Source of the DNA: Bemisia tabaci
Lineage: Eukaryota; Arthropoda; Insecta; Hemiptera; Aleyrodidae
Assembly: GCF_918797505.1 (NCBI RefSeq)
Contig: NC_092793.1
Coordinates: forward strand, 77,497,912 to 77,561,911
DNA: 64,000 bases
Direction of reading: 5' to 3'
Shown here: positions 1 through 13,500 of the stretch, in pieces
How the letters are laid out: each line of letters opens with the position of its first letter
Numbering within the stretch: position 1 is the stretch's first letter
Notes under the pieces: model-generated
Seen by the model: the letters and a program-made list of their open reading frames with translations, nothing else
The model's database searches: none
What the model was told of the DNA's origin: nothing
Translations under genes and position numbers: made by a program

Positions 1-25
1 CTCCTAGGAACTAACAGCAGTCAAC

Positions 26-2193
26 ATGCTTCGTCGGCAAGCTCGTCTCCGCAGGGAGTATTTGTACCGCAAGTCCTTAGAAAACAGACAAAGATCTATT
101 CAAAATAAGAAGGATAGACTGCGTGATTGTATTGAAAACAACAAGCCAGTACATACTGACTTGAAGAAAACTGCCTTGGAACTCCACAAAAAACTTGAGT
201 GGGAAGATGAGGGTCCTAAAGCTGCAAGTATGCTTGGAACTGAAGTCGGTGGAACTGACGGCTCGCACGAAGATGATGAGTATCATTGGGCAGGTGTAGA
301 AGATCCAAAAATTATGGTCACCACGAGTCGTGACCCCTCTTCCAGGCTGAAGATGTTTGTCAAAGAATTGAGATTAATTTTTCCCAATGCACAACGTATG
401 AACCGTGGTGCATATGAGATGAAACAATTGGTACATGCCTGCCGGGCCAATGATGTCACTGACTTCATCATTGTGCATGAAAATCGAGGGAATCCTGATG
501 GCTTAATTATATGCCACCTACCTTATGGCCCGACTGCTTACTTTACGCTCTCGAATGTTGTCATGAGGCATGACATTCCAGATATAGGAACTATGTCCGA
601 GCAATTTCCACATCTGATATTTCATAATTTTACAACAAAGCTAGGAGAACGAACTAAAAGCATTCTCAAGTATTTGTTTCCTGTTCCTAAACCAGACAGC
701 AAAAGAGTCATAACTTTTGCAAACCATGACGATTATATTGCATTCCGGCACCACACTTATAAAAAGGTAAGTTTTATTCACTCTTCCTTTTTTTTTACAT
801 TGTTCAAAAAATTAATAAAGTCAAACGACTCAAGTTTCAAATTTTGAGAGAAAATCAGAAACCTTTTTTATGAGGCAATGGTTACGATACTCCAATGGCA
901 GGCCACCTTGCCAGTGGCGTGGCGTCCATAGGTTCGCAGTGTTCGCCGAACACCCTAAAATATTTTGAAACAACTAATAATTTATGGCTAAGAATGTGGG
1001 AAGCAATACAGAATACAGAATAGTAGATCGCAAATAAGTATCGGGCGCTTGGCCTCCGACAGCGCGGCATGTGGCGCGGCGGAGAGAGAAAATCCTGTGA
1101 CACGTGGTCCGCACCGGCTACCGAACTTGGATGATCTGCGTATGGTGGTGAGGAGAGAGAACCTGGGTGCAATGATGAAGGGGCAAAAGGTACACGAGAG
1201 AGGAGAGGCACCGCGGAGCGGAGCGGAGCGTGAGCATTGGGTTCGGAGACGAGTGCGGACCGCGCTCGCGGAGGGAACACAGCAGAGAGAAAAGGGAGGG
1301 GAAAAGAACGAGTGCAATTGAGGCACATTGGAACTATCAGTAGCAAACATGGGAATATAGTTGTTCACCAAAAAAGACTTAAACAATGAACTGATGTTCG
1401 GGCCGAGAGGAGAGGGGTGAGGTGTTCATGACTGAGAAAAGGAAACGGGTACACCCATCAGAGGAGAAGGGTCTAGCACTGTATCACATCAAGAAAAAAT
1501 CTGTGGAATGTGCTGGCTCTAACAATTTTTTCACAGTTGCAGTTCAGTTGAAACATCGAGTAAGTAAGTCAATTTCTTCGCCAAAAGGAAAGTGTTATCA
1601 ATCAAAAAGTGACCTAATTCTCTAAGGAAGGGAGGTTGTTCAGATCTGCATAATGGGTGCCAGTAAAATTTAGCCTTTATTGTGGGGTTATCTAATAATT
1701 TCCTATATTTTTTTTTGGGGGGGGGGGGCTATAAACAGTATGAAGTTATTTTTTGGGGGGTCCTTACTTGGTTACGAAGTGGTAGAAGGGTTAACTACCC
1801 TACTTATTGCATGACATAATGTGGTCAACCCCAAGCAAGAAAATTACAAATGAATTGGGTAAAGGGTCACTAGACCGGGCCTGAACTAAAAACATACACC
1901 TTGTTATCTCCTCCAAATTTTTTGTCGAAAATGATTCACCCAACAAGAATGGAAGCAGTATTAATGATCTCTGAATTTTTTTTTAATTCTAGATTGATGG
2001 AAAAAACATTGAATTAGAAGAAGTTGGCCCCAGATTCCAGTTGAAGCTCTTCAAAATTATTCTTGGAACTCTGGACACAGCAGCGTCAGCCGAAATTGAA
2101 TTTGTTTTAAGGCCATACATGAACACAGCTGCCAAGCGAAGATTCCTCTCAGACCAGGATGGATGGAATCAAGAAGATGATGTAGAAGTTTAA
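26..2193 (+). CDS. IMP4: IMP4, U3 small nucleolar ribonucleoprotein protein (Brix domain)
   Basis: Two coding exons, 26-766 and 1993-2193, joined in phase 0 across a GT (767) / AG (1991-1992) intron, give 313 aa. The protein opens with the family-typical basic N-terminus MLRRQARLRREYLYRK. The Brix domain runs from about residue 94 to 280, with TTSRDPSSRLKMF at its start, GPTAYFTLSNVVMRHDIP in the middle and ELEEVGPRFQLKLFKI-type residues in exon 2. Known role of the family: IMP4 binds U3 snoRNA with MPP10 and IMP3 in the small-subunit processome and acts in 18S pre-rRNA cleavage in the nucleolus. It is slightly longer than the human protein, partly through an acidic tail (GWNQEDDVEV). The ATG at 26 is preceded by CTAG at 4-7, so a 5' UTR exon may lie upstream. 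The 1.2 kb intron holds an unusual GC-rich patch. Identity is very secure. Confidence 0.96.
767..1992 (+). other. IMP4 intron 1 with GC-rich block
   Basis: The intron starts GTAAGT and ends TTTTAATTCTAG. Its part from about 905 to 1320 is strikingly GC-rich for this window, with GGAGCGGAGCGGAGC and GCGCGGCGG runs. Near 912 it begins with CAGTGGCGTGGCGTCC, which resembles DNA-transposon ends. Open frames on both strands here look like a consequence of GC content. Poly-G runs near 1720-1730 and 1753-1760 are simple repeats. Confidence 0.5.
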
Positions 2194-2253
2194 TCTAATG
2201 CTCTTAAGTTAAGCAAGTTATTTCTCATTGTGTAAATATGTACAGCTTTTTTA

Positions 2254-2259
2254 AATAAA
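2254..2259 (+). promoter_or_regulatory. IMP4 polyadenylation signal AATAAA
   Basis: An AATAAA hexamer lies 61 bases after the IMP4 stop codon, a normal distance for an insect 3' UTR. No downstream element was examined. Confidence 0.65.
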
Positions 2260-3295
2260 TTCTGTCGTTGAATCAAACTCGAGTTATTCTCTATATTAAT
2301 GTCAGAAGAAAATAAATGTAGTGCTAAACATTAGACAAGATATTAATTTAAGCAGTATAATGTTCTCATCAAAATTACATGTAGAACAAGATTCGTCCAA
2401 CAAGAACCGTTGAAAGTGACTTTTAACCAAGATATCCATGTTTCATGATTCATACAGTCAAATTTCCTGCTCATGAAAAATGCTATGTAATTGCTATCTA
2501 CCAAAGTCAAATTGCACACTGATTGTTACCACAACAGATGTCAGTGCGGCATGAAAATATGGCAACCTTAACATTGGCGTTTTGATTGGACAGTTGCAGT
2601 TGCTTATTTTGAACAGCACCGGGCAGGCAAGGAACACGGCTCGATTAAAGCTGCAAATACAATCACTGTGTGTGATTTGATTCATACTCTAGTTTTCTTG
2701 TAAGCAGTAAATTCAAATTTCTTGTAATCAGTGCAAAATGAAATTTTTAATATGTTGGTTAGGAGTTGCTTACTGGAATTATTGTTGCACAAAAAATTGT
2801 TCTCAAGTGAAATTTTGACAAGAAAACATCAGAATATTTCAATTCGTTCTTTGCCTTTTTGGCTGTGGTCCATTCTTTTAATACTATGTAAAACAATCCC
2901 GATTTTTTCATTTCATTACATATGACAGTCAGTGGAGAAAGAGGGTCCTAATACACAGAATCAGAATTTTCCAGTGGTTTTTGTTAAGATTGAATTTTGA
3001 TGTAAGTAGGTATGCGGTAGAAAACACCCTCTGGTGTCTTAGTAAATAGCTTACAAGAGGCACAGCTCATTTTTGTCCTGTTAGAAGACCTAAATTTGCA
3101 TTATAATCCAGCAATTTTGCACTCAGAATATGCCAAGTCCCAAGTACCGTAGTGCAATGAAAATATTGAAATCATTTTGAAATTAATGTAATAAGAGAAT
3201 CGCAATTTTTACCATGAAATTGCAACGTTTTTACATCATTTGCTTAACTAATGTCGATTCTTAACAATCAAGAAGATGAACTCCATTTGGACTAC

Positions 3296-3419
3296 ATTTT
3301 GCAATTTGGAACTATAAATTCTAGCCCAGTTTAAAAACAACGTATGTGCCGTTAGTTTTCCTATACACGTAAGTGTTTTTCCAGAAGAGCCAGAATTTAT
3401 AGTTCCAAATTGAAAAATT
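3296..3419. repeat. Inverted repeat carrying the TTTTGCAATTNGGAACTATA motif
   Basis: The plus-strand motif at 3296-3316 is answered by a reverse-complement partner at 3399-3419, with about 80 bases between. The same motif recurs near 35.7 kb and 40.8-41.07 kb, so it is probably the end of a mobile element. Confidence 0.6.
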
Positions 3420-3543
3420 AAGTTCATTTATAAGAATAATAAGAAATTTGTAATGCAAAGAGCAGAGCTGTTTCGGAGCAATGTATTTATTGCAATAAAT
3501 TTCAATGTAAAGTGTCCCTTCAATTAGTACATACTCAGGCAAC

Positions 3544-3810
3544 ATATCGACGGTGAAACTACTAGACCACGTATTTCGGTTTGTGACGTTGCAGACTTCC
3601 TGTCTTACTTTATTTTTTAAATGGAAAACTATTCTACATCAAGTCTCGAAAACTTCCGTGATTTTTCGTCTTTGAGTGACGAAAAAGCTGCTAAAACTTC
3701 AAGAAATTAAATTGGTTTGTTTTCCTTTATACCAAAATAAAATGGAAGCAGCTAACACCGGAAAACACCGCTAACGAGACGCTTGGTCTGGTAGTTTCAC
3801 TGTTGATATA
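3544..3810. mobile_element. MITE, family A copy 1 (TIR ATCRACRGTGAAACT)
   Basis: The left end ATCGACGGTGAAACTAC and right end GTAGTTTCACTGTTGAT are inverted repeats of about 24 bases. The interior contains GACGTTGCAGACTTCCTGTC, also found in the copies at 19.5 and 51.4 kb (the latter reversed). There is no coding capacity. The element is about 267 bp and is flanked by TA-rich sequence. Confidence 0.8.
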
Positions 3811-4543
3811 CATTACTCCAATCTAGTAGCAATAATTTTGCTATGTGATTCCTATTCATTTCAATCTGTGCTCCTCGAGTACCGTGCATTATATTCTGCC
3901 ACCCTGTTATTTAAAGTTTTCTGGGTCTAATTTTGTGCGTTTACCTATTCAAAAATGTATAGAACTCCAAGGAGAGGGTTCAGAAACAATTTACTAGATA
4001 AGGGGTTAGTGGCAACACTTTATCATACCCATTAGCAAGATGTGCTGACAAATGAAACTTTGGCACCCAAAAGTAAGGGATGCTACCTAAATGTGGCCTC
4101 AAAAAGGCTCTAGTGCTATTTTGATTCATTTTTTCATTGTCATGTTTTCATTCGTCTCCTTTCAAGATTTGAAGCAGCATCATCAAAAATCTGATTGCCT
4201 CCAAAAAATCGTAGACGGCTTTTGAAAATTAAACTTGGGGGCCAAACTGCTCTCAAAATTCTGAAGGAACACTGTAGTGGTGTAAAGTGATTTTAGTATG
4301 AAGAATGTGAATCATAATAGATAGCCCCTTTTGGTAAATTCAGTGTTGTGGAACAGTTATCAACAACCCGTCAAGGAACTGTAATTGAATTAAATTAAGC
4401 ATCTGCCTTAATGGCTATTATGATGAGATATATTTTATTCCTTGATTCCTTGTGATTCATTCTTAATTCATTCTTGAATCAATAAAATCTTAAGTCCAGT
4501 TGTAGAGCCAAAGGAAATTTTAAACTCTCATTATTTTTTGCAG

Positions 4544-7500
4544 GAGAGTTTGAGGTCACTGGAGTCTCCAGATCTGGACGTGTCCGAAAAAAATCTTCGA
4601 AGTTGATGGACTTTGAGTCACCAGAAGAAATAGAACGACAATCCAGGAAACAGCACGGTAAATCACCTTATGTCTATCTTTCATTCTTGTTACCCATGGC
4701 GAAAGTGTATTGTTAAAAGTTGTTAATGTCAACTATTGCAAAGTATAAATGAACCATCAAAACTTTTTAAACCCCTATGAGAAAGGTTTCTATTTTTATC
4801 CTCTGAACCCTTGCTTGTTTTTTTATGAACTGACGTAGAATTTTTTAATTAATTTAATTGAGAAGGAACAAAAAAAAAGCATTAGGTAATGCAATTTGAC
4901 TTCTTTGCAATTTTAGCTAAGTAAATGTGTTGCACGGATACTCTCTCCTTCCATCATCACTTGTCAGACTTATTTTGGAATACTTTCTAAATTTTATTTG
5001 AAAACACTTTAATGGTTTTTTCTAGCTGCAGAAAACAGAACTCCAGCAACCTCAAAAAAAGTCACCCAGCATGTGCAGCAAGAAATCAAACGTCCCATTT
5101 TCCCCGATTTGGTAAGAGTGTCTTTTTAAATTATGTGCTTTTGAAAGTGTAATAATGGCTTAGGTGCCAACACTTAACAATTGTGAAATTACAGAACCTT
5201 CTTTTTTAGAAACCACAATTTTTTTTTTAAGAGAGCAAAAAGTATTCACATTCCTTACCTTTGACGGTAGAAGAGTACTAGTTGGACCGGGTTTAATAGA
5301 AATGCACCAAATTGCATCTTGGAGGAAAAAACAATTTAGGAGTAGTTTTGATTCTACTGGTCATACATTTTCCTGCCAAAAATTCAAAGTTAAAAAAAAT
5401 ATTTTCAATGTGAAAATATTCATTTAACTTTCTTCTTAACGTTTAGTCCTGTGGAGGAATAGAACTTGAAACTTCTTTTCCTCAGTTCACACTTGATGCA
5501 ACTTCGTATGTTTCTGTTAAACTACTCTTTAGAAAACTCTTCTGTTCCCACTAAAATATTGTAATTAGTTCATAGTTTGTAGTTATAAAAAATAGAGTTA
5601 ATACTTTGTAGTCCTCTATATAATCAATGAAGAAGAAAAAAAAAATATTCTTCTATGCTCTGCATGCATTTTTGAGGAGAATGAGATGTGGGCAGTATGA
5701 GATAAAAACCTAAATTTCCGTTTTACAAATTAGAAACCAATACTTTATCTTGAGAGGTGAATCTGGAATGAAAGTTCTTAGCTGGTTTTGGCAGATTTTG
5801 ATGGAAGTAAAGCCCTGCTAACAGTCTCAAAGAACTTTTTCCGCAAGTTTGCTGTAAAGGTGCAAAAAGTTTCATTATTCATTTGATCAAATTTTTAATG
5901 GGAATTACAATGGTAGCGTTAACTCAAAACAATGCAGCGCTGTTTTTTACTAATTTATGATCAAAGGTTTTCCATGCTTTGCCAGCATGGGATTCATTTT
6001 TAGCAAATTAGCACCTAGATACATGAAAATCTTTTTTGGATTCCCTATTTCCTCATTTTTCTGACCAAGATTACAAATATTTTTATGGAAGCTAAAACAT
6101 TTCTCCTACAGTCCGTTCTGCATCTAACTCAAAACCAACAAAAATTTAGGGGTTGTTTCACGATAACTGGAATAGTTTTGTCGCCGTAACAGACAACACA
6201 TTTTTCGGTCATATTTTTTCAGTAGAAATGATGATCACTCAAATTTTTTCGCATTAATCTTCAAAAAGTTACGTATTATAACGCTTTCTAATGATTTATT
6301 ACTCTACTTTTCAATTAATATCATGTAAATTCCGAAAATGTGCCGTTTGTTACATGGTAAAAAGTCGGTGTAACAGCACTTTTCGGCATTTATGTATTAA
6401 AATTGAAAATTAAAGCAATAAATCTTTGAGAAGCGTTATAACACGTAACCCTGTGTAGATTAATGCTAAAAAATTTGAGTGACTATCATTACTACTAAAA
6501 ATATGAGCGAAAAATGTGTTTTCTGTTACAGCGACAAAAATATTCCAGTTATCGTGAAACCACCCTTTGACAGGTACTGAAAAAAACTTATAAAATGACA
6601 AAAGGTTAAAACAAGTTGGCTGGAGATCATGCGGGTCCCCTCTCAATGCAGTTCTTCATTTGGCGATTTTTCTATCGGCTCTGTTCTTTTTTCAGGATAC
6701 TGGCAGACTAACTCAAGTGAAAGAAGCCCACTACTCAGAAACTGACTCGGAGCCAGGAATGTATCCTGCACCTGGTGATGAGGACCCTGGCTCTAGCCTA
6801 GATTCATTAGGTAACTTTTCTTCCTTTGTTTGCATCCTCAAAGACCTTAGGTGCCGCTTGTGTCCTCTGAATTAATCATATTGACGGCCAAAGTGTGGAA
6901 CCATGTATCTCCATTGCTACTGTACTGAGAAATATAGCATTCGATACTGATATCAAAACTGCACTTGAATGCGATACCACGCCATTATTATGTTGAATTT
7001 GTTTGTCAAATGTGGTAAGTGAATTTTTTAGTCTCCTGACAACAGAATTGTGATCTCAAAATTCGAGAAAAATGACGAGTGGCTGAAAAAATGGAACCAA
7101 TCGATGAGATATATCGCATGTAGTTTTGACAATATGGCGTCCATTGAATCACCTCGAATGAAAAGATTCCCAGGTTTTGACACTATTCATTTATTATTTC
7201 CATTGTTGCTAGTAGCTATAATCCACAATTCGGAAGGAAAAAGGGGAAATACCTTCAGACAAGCTGGTTTCCACACCACCCTAGGAGAGCCGGATCAGGT
7301 ACTGCTCCTGGAGGTAATTTATCAGACCAAAAAAAATTATGAGGTTGTAAACATTGCAACCTACCAATCATGACATTGACGGTCGTGACATTTTAAGCAG
7401 TAAAAGCTGAAAATGAAGCTTAACCCATCAGTTTACACAATTGTAATGGTTATAATTCGTTAAAAACACTCATTTTCCAACACATTTGGTAAAATGTGCG

Positions 7501-10500
7501 ACTTTTTATAACACATTTTACAAATATAACGATCATGACGGGAGTTGGAAAGTTTTCGCAGAATTGCCTACTTACCCACAGATCTGGGCGATACCATATC
7601 CTTACAAAATGGATTTCAATATAACTTTGAGATGTGTAGAAATGAAGAGGCCTTTTGATTGTTACCTCCACTTTTAGCCATTTAATTCAGGGCTCTGTAA
7701 CTTTTTCAAGAGTTTTTAAGTTTTGTAGGTTACCACATTAACTGAATAATGATTTTTATATTGAGCTACGAGCTGCATATATTAAAAAAATGATAAATTA
7801 GACTTACTTTTGTGCTTTTAAATGACAGTTCTCTGTTTCCCTATATTGCCATTAAAGTTATTTTCACAATTTCAGACAGTGAAGATGATGACGATATGGA
7901 AGGAGGAATGATGATCGATGAGCGAGGATCAAACGATACAAATACTCAACCACAGGTGAAATTTTATCTTCATTACTTGATTTTTTAAGTTAATAAAAAC
8001 TTATTATTTCTTTAAGAAAATGAATGTTAGTTCTTCAAAAGTATAAAATTCATGGAAAAATTCTGTGAGAAGTGTTCACAGGCTTCTAAGTAAATGTTTG
8101 AATTTTACGCTTTTTTCAGTACTTCTTGAATATTAGCATTCTTTCTGCGTTTGCTCCTCAAATTTTACGTGAAAAAAAATTGCCATAATAAACATCTCGA
8201 AAATCAGCTCTCCCCAAAAAATTACTCCACTCGAGGCTTGATGAGTGTTACACATATGCTTGTAGAATTTTCAATAACACTTTTAAAACCAAAGAATTAG
8301 TTTAGCTCAATTTCAATGTAAACTGTAAAATAGAATATTTAAACTAAGTCTCCAGCCATTTTTAAATGGTTTCAATAAATTGTTGAAGCAAAGACAAGAC
8401 TCCATAATTTGGTCAAATTTCGGTCAAAGTGAGACAAGAAAAAAATTGAAATTTCAACTTATTTATGCATTGTTTATTGGATTGACTGTAACCCGAAATA
8501 ATTTTTAAGAGAAAATGTCTTAGATCTTGGCACTCTTGGCATACTCCCCAACGTTGTACCTACATAGGCTGTCCCAAAACAACTGGCACTAAGGCTGTCA
8601 TTCAGGAACTACAATAGATATCGACATGCGGTTTGCGGGAGGTGATAGCTCATACTCTTAGCTCTTAAACGAGCCTAAGTTGAGCTAATTTGGTTAAAAA
8701 CTCAACGAGTTACATCAATTTTCCCGAGACGTGTAAGAAATACCCCTACGGATTTTTCGGTAATTTTTCATTCCTTAACTTTGCCTCCGCAAGCTGTGCA
8801 ATTGGTTCAGACGTTATGAATCAAGTTTCCACTTGTCTGGATGCAAGTTTGAACTTGTCAGCAAGTGTTTCCATCACAGCCGAGAAGTTTTTTTCTGTTT
8901 GCAAAGTCAGTTTAGTGAAATTGTCGCCTGATAACGCGTTTTTTTGTGTTTCGTCATGAGTTCACCCGCGGAGTTGAAGCAAGAGCAACGATACGCAATT
9001 CGATATTGCGTTCGTCGTGAATTATCTGCTTCTGAAACTGTGAATGAAATGACAGTGGCTCAGAAGTGTTTCAGAAGCAGATAATTCACGACGAACGCAA
9101 TATCGAATTGCGTATCGTTGCTCTTGCTTCAACTCCGAGGGTGAACTCATGACGAAACACAAAAAAACGCGTTATCAGGCGGACAATTTCACTAAACTGA
9201 CTTTGCAAACAGAAAAAAACTTCTCGGCTGTGATGGAAACACTTGCTGACAAGTTCAAACTTGCATCCAGACAAGTGGAAACTTGATTCATAACGTCTGA
9301 ACCAATTGCACAGCTTGCGGAGGCAAAGTTAAGGAATGAAAAATTACCGAAAAATCCGTAGGGGTATTTCTTACACGTCTCGGGAAAATTGATGTAACTC
9401 GTTGAGTTTTTAACCAAACTAGCTCAACTTAGGCTCGTTTAAGAGCTAAGAGTATGAGCTATCACCTCCTGCAAACCGCATGTCAATATCTATTGTAGTT
9501 CCTGAATGATAGCCTTAGTGCCAGTTGTTTTGGGACAGCCTATGTATTATGATTACGTACGTGTCTCAAGCCCATATTTTCATTAAATATCTTCCAACCC
9601 TCAAATTTATTTTAAAACTATTTGAATTCCTCGCATTCAACCATGGTACGTCAATATAATAATTTTGTCTATGTTTTTAGGGTGCATCCTTATACATGCT
9701 CGAAAGGTCAAAAAAGAAAAAGCTTGTTGTGCAAGATGGCAAAGTTGTAGGCCGCGCCAAAGCTGAACGAAAAGACAAAGGAGTAAGTATTTATGCTGTT
9801 TCTTTGTGAGCCCAGTGTTCCTATGGTTTTTTTTATTATTGAATTTAAATGGCCTTGGTGAAGAATAAGCAAAAACAATCATATAAGTTTCTCTTGCTCG
9901 CACCGTAAGAGGTCAATATACATCGTTAATTGGTTTTATCGTTAAAATTATATCGTTTAACAAATCAAAAATAAAAGTTTTAAATAAAATTCAAGTAAGT
10001 AAAATTTTTTAAGTTTGAAAAATTGTACCAATAACGATTAACCTTTATTTTAACCTAAACTCAAAGTTCGCTTTTGCACGTTCGAAATTTTTTGCACGGT
10101 ATTTTTTCACCTGGCGGAATATCAACCAAGCTTGCAGCTGAAATGGTATGCGGCATTTTCCAACATCAACCCCTCAGGAATTGATTGATCCTCACTGAAA
10201 CTGTATAAAATTAAAGTTGAAGGCCATAATGCTTCAAAAAAGTATTTCTATGGCGAAAGTAAAAAATTTATATCGTGTTTTATTTTTTGAGAAGGGCCTT
10301 CACCAACTATTTTTCTTGAAATGATCTGTGAATTTTCTTCATGTATTTGGTAATATTTAAAAATAATGCAAAGACGACTCTTTTGTCTCTATTTTTATCA
10401 AAGCGTTGTCGGAGGTTTTTTTAACATTGCAATGTTAACGGGGCGAAAGCTATGTAAGCTATGTCTAAAGACAGATTCCGTCCCATTCTTTGTATATTTG

Positions 10501-13500
10501 TTTTGTAATATGTATTGAATGCGGAAATGTTAAGGTGCTCAATCCCCATGATTTGTGGTTTGAAAGAGAGCAGTGGAGGTTAGGAGTCGTAGAGCGCGAG
10601 GGAGTGCTGTAAAGCGACTTATATGTATGTATATGTATTGAATAAAGATAGAAGGAAAATGTCCCGGGTATTGGAAAAAAAAAAAAAAAAAAAAAAAAAA
10701 AAACACATCGCAATGAAACATTGACGACATTTTTCAATTTCAGCCACCAATATGCTTTAAATCCTAGCCCAACAACAATAGCCAATACAGCTAAGTCTCA
10801 TGAGTTTTGACTTTGTGCTTAGTTCACATTTTTCTTTCTGAATCATTTCTGCTAGGGTTACGATTTGCTTTATTTCAAGTGTTTGCCCTGCGTCTCTCTA
10901 GACACTATATTTTTATTGTTTCATCCTAAATCCAAAAAATTAGTATTTTCAATTTATTTCTCCAGAAATCCAGATTCACTGCATATATGACTTGGGCCAA
11001 AGAAGTTAGAGGTGACCTCATGAAGAAGCATCCTGAGTTAGGTGAGTTTTTAAGTTCTTCCACCTATCTACCATGCCTTTAAATCTCAAGAACAACGTCT
11101 CCCATTTTTCTAACAGTTAAAAAAGTTGATACCTTTTTTTTTATTTATTTATTTCGAACCCCAGTCAAGGTGGAGAGACTGGATTAATCGTTTTCTTAAG
11201 CTGTTTTTAAAACTTTGTTATAAAAAAAACGCCTGTCAAGATACCTAATGTTCTTCTCTGTGAAAATAATGTGTTTTCTTTCAAATAATATAGATTCTCC
11301 ATTTTTCCAGATTTCTCTCAGACAAGCAGAAAACTAAGTGACCTTTGGAAAACCGTTCCACAAAATGAAAAATACGTGAGTATACTCAAATTTTGTTGTA
11401 TGGTTTCTCCTAGTACACCTATTTTAACTTAATTTAACCAAAAGATAACGAAGTGGTTATTATTCGTGACCAAACCATCAAATTAAACGTCATTCGACAG
11501 TATTGGGTATGTTCAGATAAAACGCTATTCGTCAGTACCGTATCCTAACTGAAAAATCTTTTAAGTATTGCGAACGCGACATTATTGGATGACTTTTTTA
11601 CCACTAACCAGAAAACTTCCTACCACAAAGGTGATTTTATGTGATGAATTTTTATCACTAATCATCAAATTTTCTAATACTAAGGTGGCTTTACCAGTTG
11701 AATTTTTGACTGCCAACTGGAAAAATGTCTACTGCCAAGATTTTTCTATTAAGAAACTGTGCATAGTTAAAATGAAACTGTCAAAAATACTCTATCTCTA
11801 TACGCTATCTCTGACTGTCCAGATGCACTTCAAAACTAAAACTCAACAAATACACAGTTGATCATGGAAAATATATGTGAGATTCTCTTGGTGGCCTGAA
11901 AACGTGAAGCCAGTTTCGGACGCGTTTACTGATAGATCAGCACTCAATGCATTTCCCAGATTTTCCTAGTTCACCTAATTCCCTCAGATAATAAAACCAT
12001 TGATCACCATTGATGGCGTTTGCTTGTTACCTTGGATCAAAAATTCATCATTGATGAGACAATATCTAGACCACCTTAAGAAACTACCAAGTCACCTTCG
12101 TGGTAGAAATTTTTCCAGTTAGCAGTCAGGTAAAGTCACCTTAGCGGGAAAAAGTTATCTTGTAAAGTCACCTTAGCAGTACTTAGAAGATTTTCTAGTT
12201 AGGGATACGGTGTCGACAAATAATGTTTTACTTGACGGCAGTTGTGGTATTGTACTGACGAATATTGTTTTATTTGATGGTACTGTACCGACAAGTAACG
12301 TCAATCAAAAGATAATCATGTCCTCTGCTCATTAAAAATCAAATAAATAAAAAAATAGACAAACGAGTAAATCAAATTTAAAAAAAAATAAAATAAAAAA
12401 ATGAGAATATTTGACTGAACTTATTGTTTTATAAAGAGAGAGATATATATAGATTATAAAGGATCCTGATAAAAGCAAGTTTCTATGTTGTTTAGTCTAA
12501 ATTTGCGTTAAAAAATTAGGTTCTTCACCAGCCAATTGGGAATTTAGTATCAAGTGCGTACAGCAACGCGCCCCCCCCCCCCCCCTCTTGTAGGAACGAG
12601 AAATTTTCTAACAAAAAGGAGACAATTCACGATTTCTTAATGATGATCCCAAACAAAGAATAGTAGAAGATAATAATGGATAAATGGTAAGAAAGGATAC
12701 AAAAATGTATCACTCATGATGGTGCACACTCAAAGAAGCAGGCTGACATCACTAACAACAGTGATGATGACAGTTGATGATCGTGCTTCGTTGTAAGAAA
12801 TAACTTTTCATCATGTTTGGAGCTCAAAGTGGTTTGCTTAGATTATTATTAGATTATGTTTTATACTGTATTCCTCATCTTTCATGACTTTTGTTTTAAC
12901 CATTGCGGAGCAGGTCTGGAAAAAACGAGCTAAGCGGTTGGCTGATGATATGTTAATCAAAGAAAAAACAAAGAAAATGATAGGCTCGAATTCCCGGAAG
13001 TTTATAAACAAACAATCTAACGTTGTAGCTGTGTCTAGTCCTGTTACCACTCCGAAGGGTCAGCAAGTAGTTCATTTGGGTCAACCATCAGTCATAGGAA
13101 AAATTCCTGTTTCTCCACCAGACATTTCAAGACACAGGTACCACCTAAATTTTTTCACTTCGTAAATATCACACAATCCTCTAGTCATTCTCTGGATGGT
13201 AACACAATTTATCTTGAAATGTTATCGTTAATACCTTAAACGCACTGCCATATTTTCAATAACCTAATGATGAGTTAGAGGAATTGTGCAAAAATCGCTT
13301 GTGATTGGTTGAATATCACGAGCTTAGTGAAACTGGTAGGAAAGCTGCCGCCGTGTTAAAATATTGTGGGTTCTGCTGTGAAAGTGTTTGTATTTTGCAC
13401 GTGTGAGCCACCAGATAGGATCACACCACCCATGTGCGGACGGAAACTGATGTCAAAAGTAGAGTTCTTTGCCCAGTTACAAGATTATGCAACGCTGGGC

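Larger units (their letters stand above)
2260..4543. other. Stretch between IMP4 and first visible HMGXB4 exon
   Basis: No convincing coding exon was found. It should contain the HMGXB4 promoter and its first coding exon, because the exon at 4544 begins in mid-codon. What can be seen is a short inverted repeat (3296-3419) and a MITE (3544-3810). Confidence 0.5.

Noticed and set aside
882..1386. Overlapping open frames of 132 and 154 codons on the minus strand
   Set aside because: They lie in the GC-rich part of the IMP4 intron, where stop codons are rare in every frame; no conserved motif or splice logic supports a gene.
8690..9417. Two identical 80-89 codon frames ([20 protein letters not shown]) as a gene pair
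   Set aside because: They lie in the arms of the mariner-derived hairpin, antisense to or outside the transposase frame, and have no known homology.
10465..10785. Minus-strand frames with poly-phenylalanine
   Set aside because: They are produced by translating the poly(A) tail of a retroposon in reverse.
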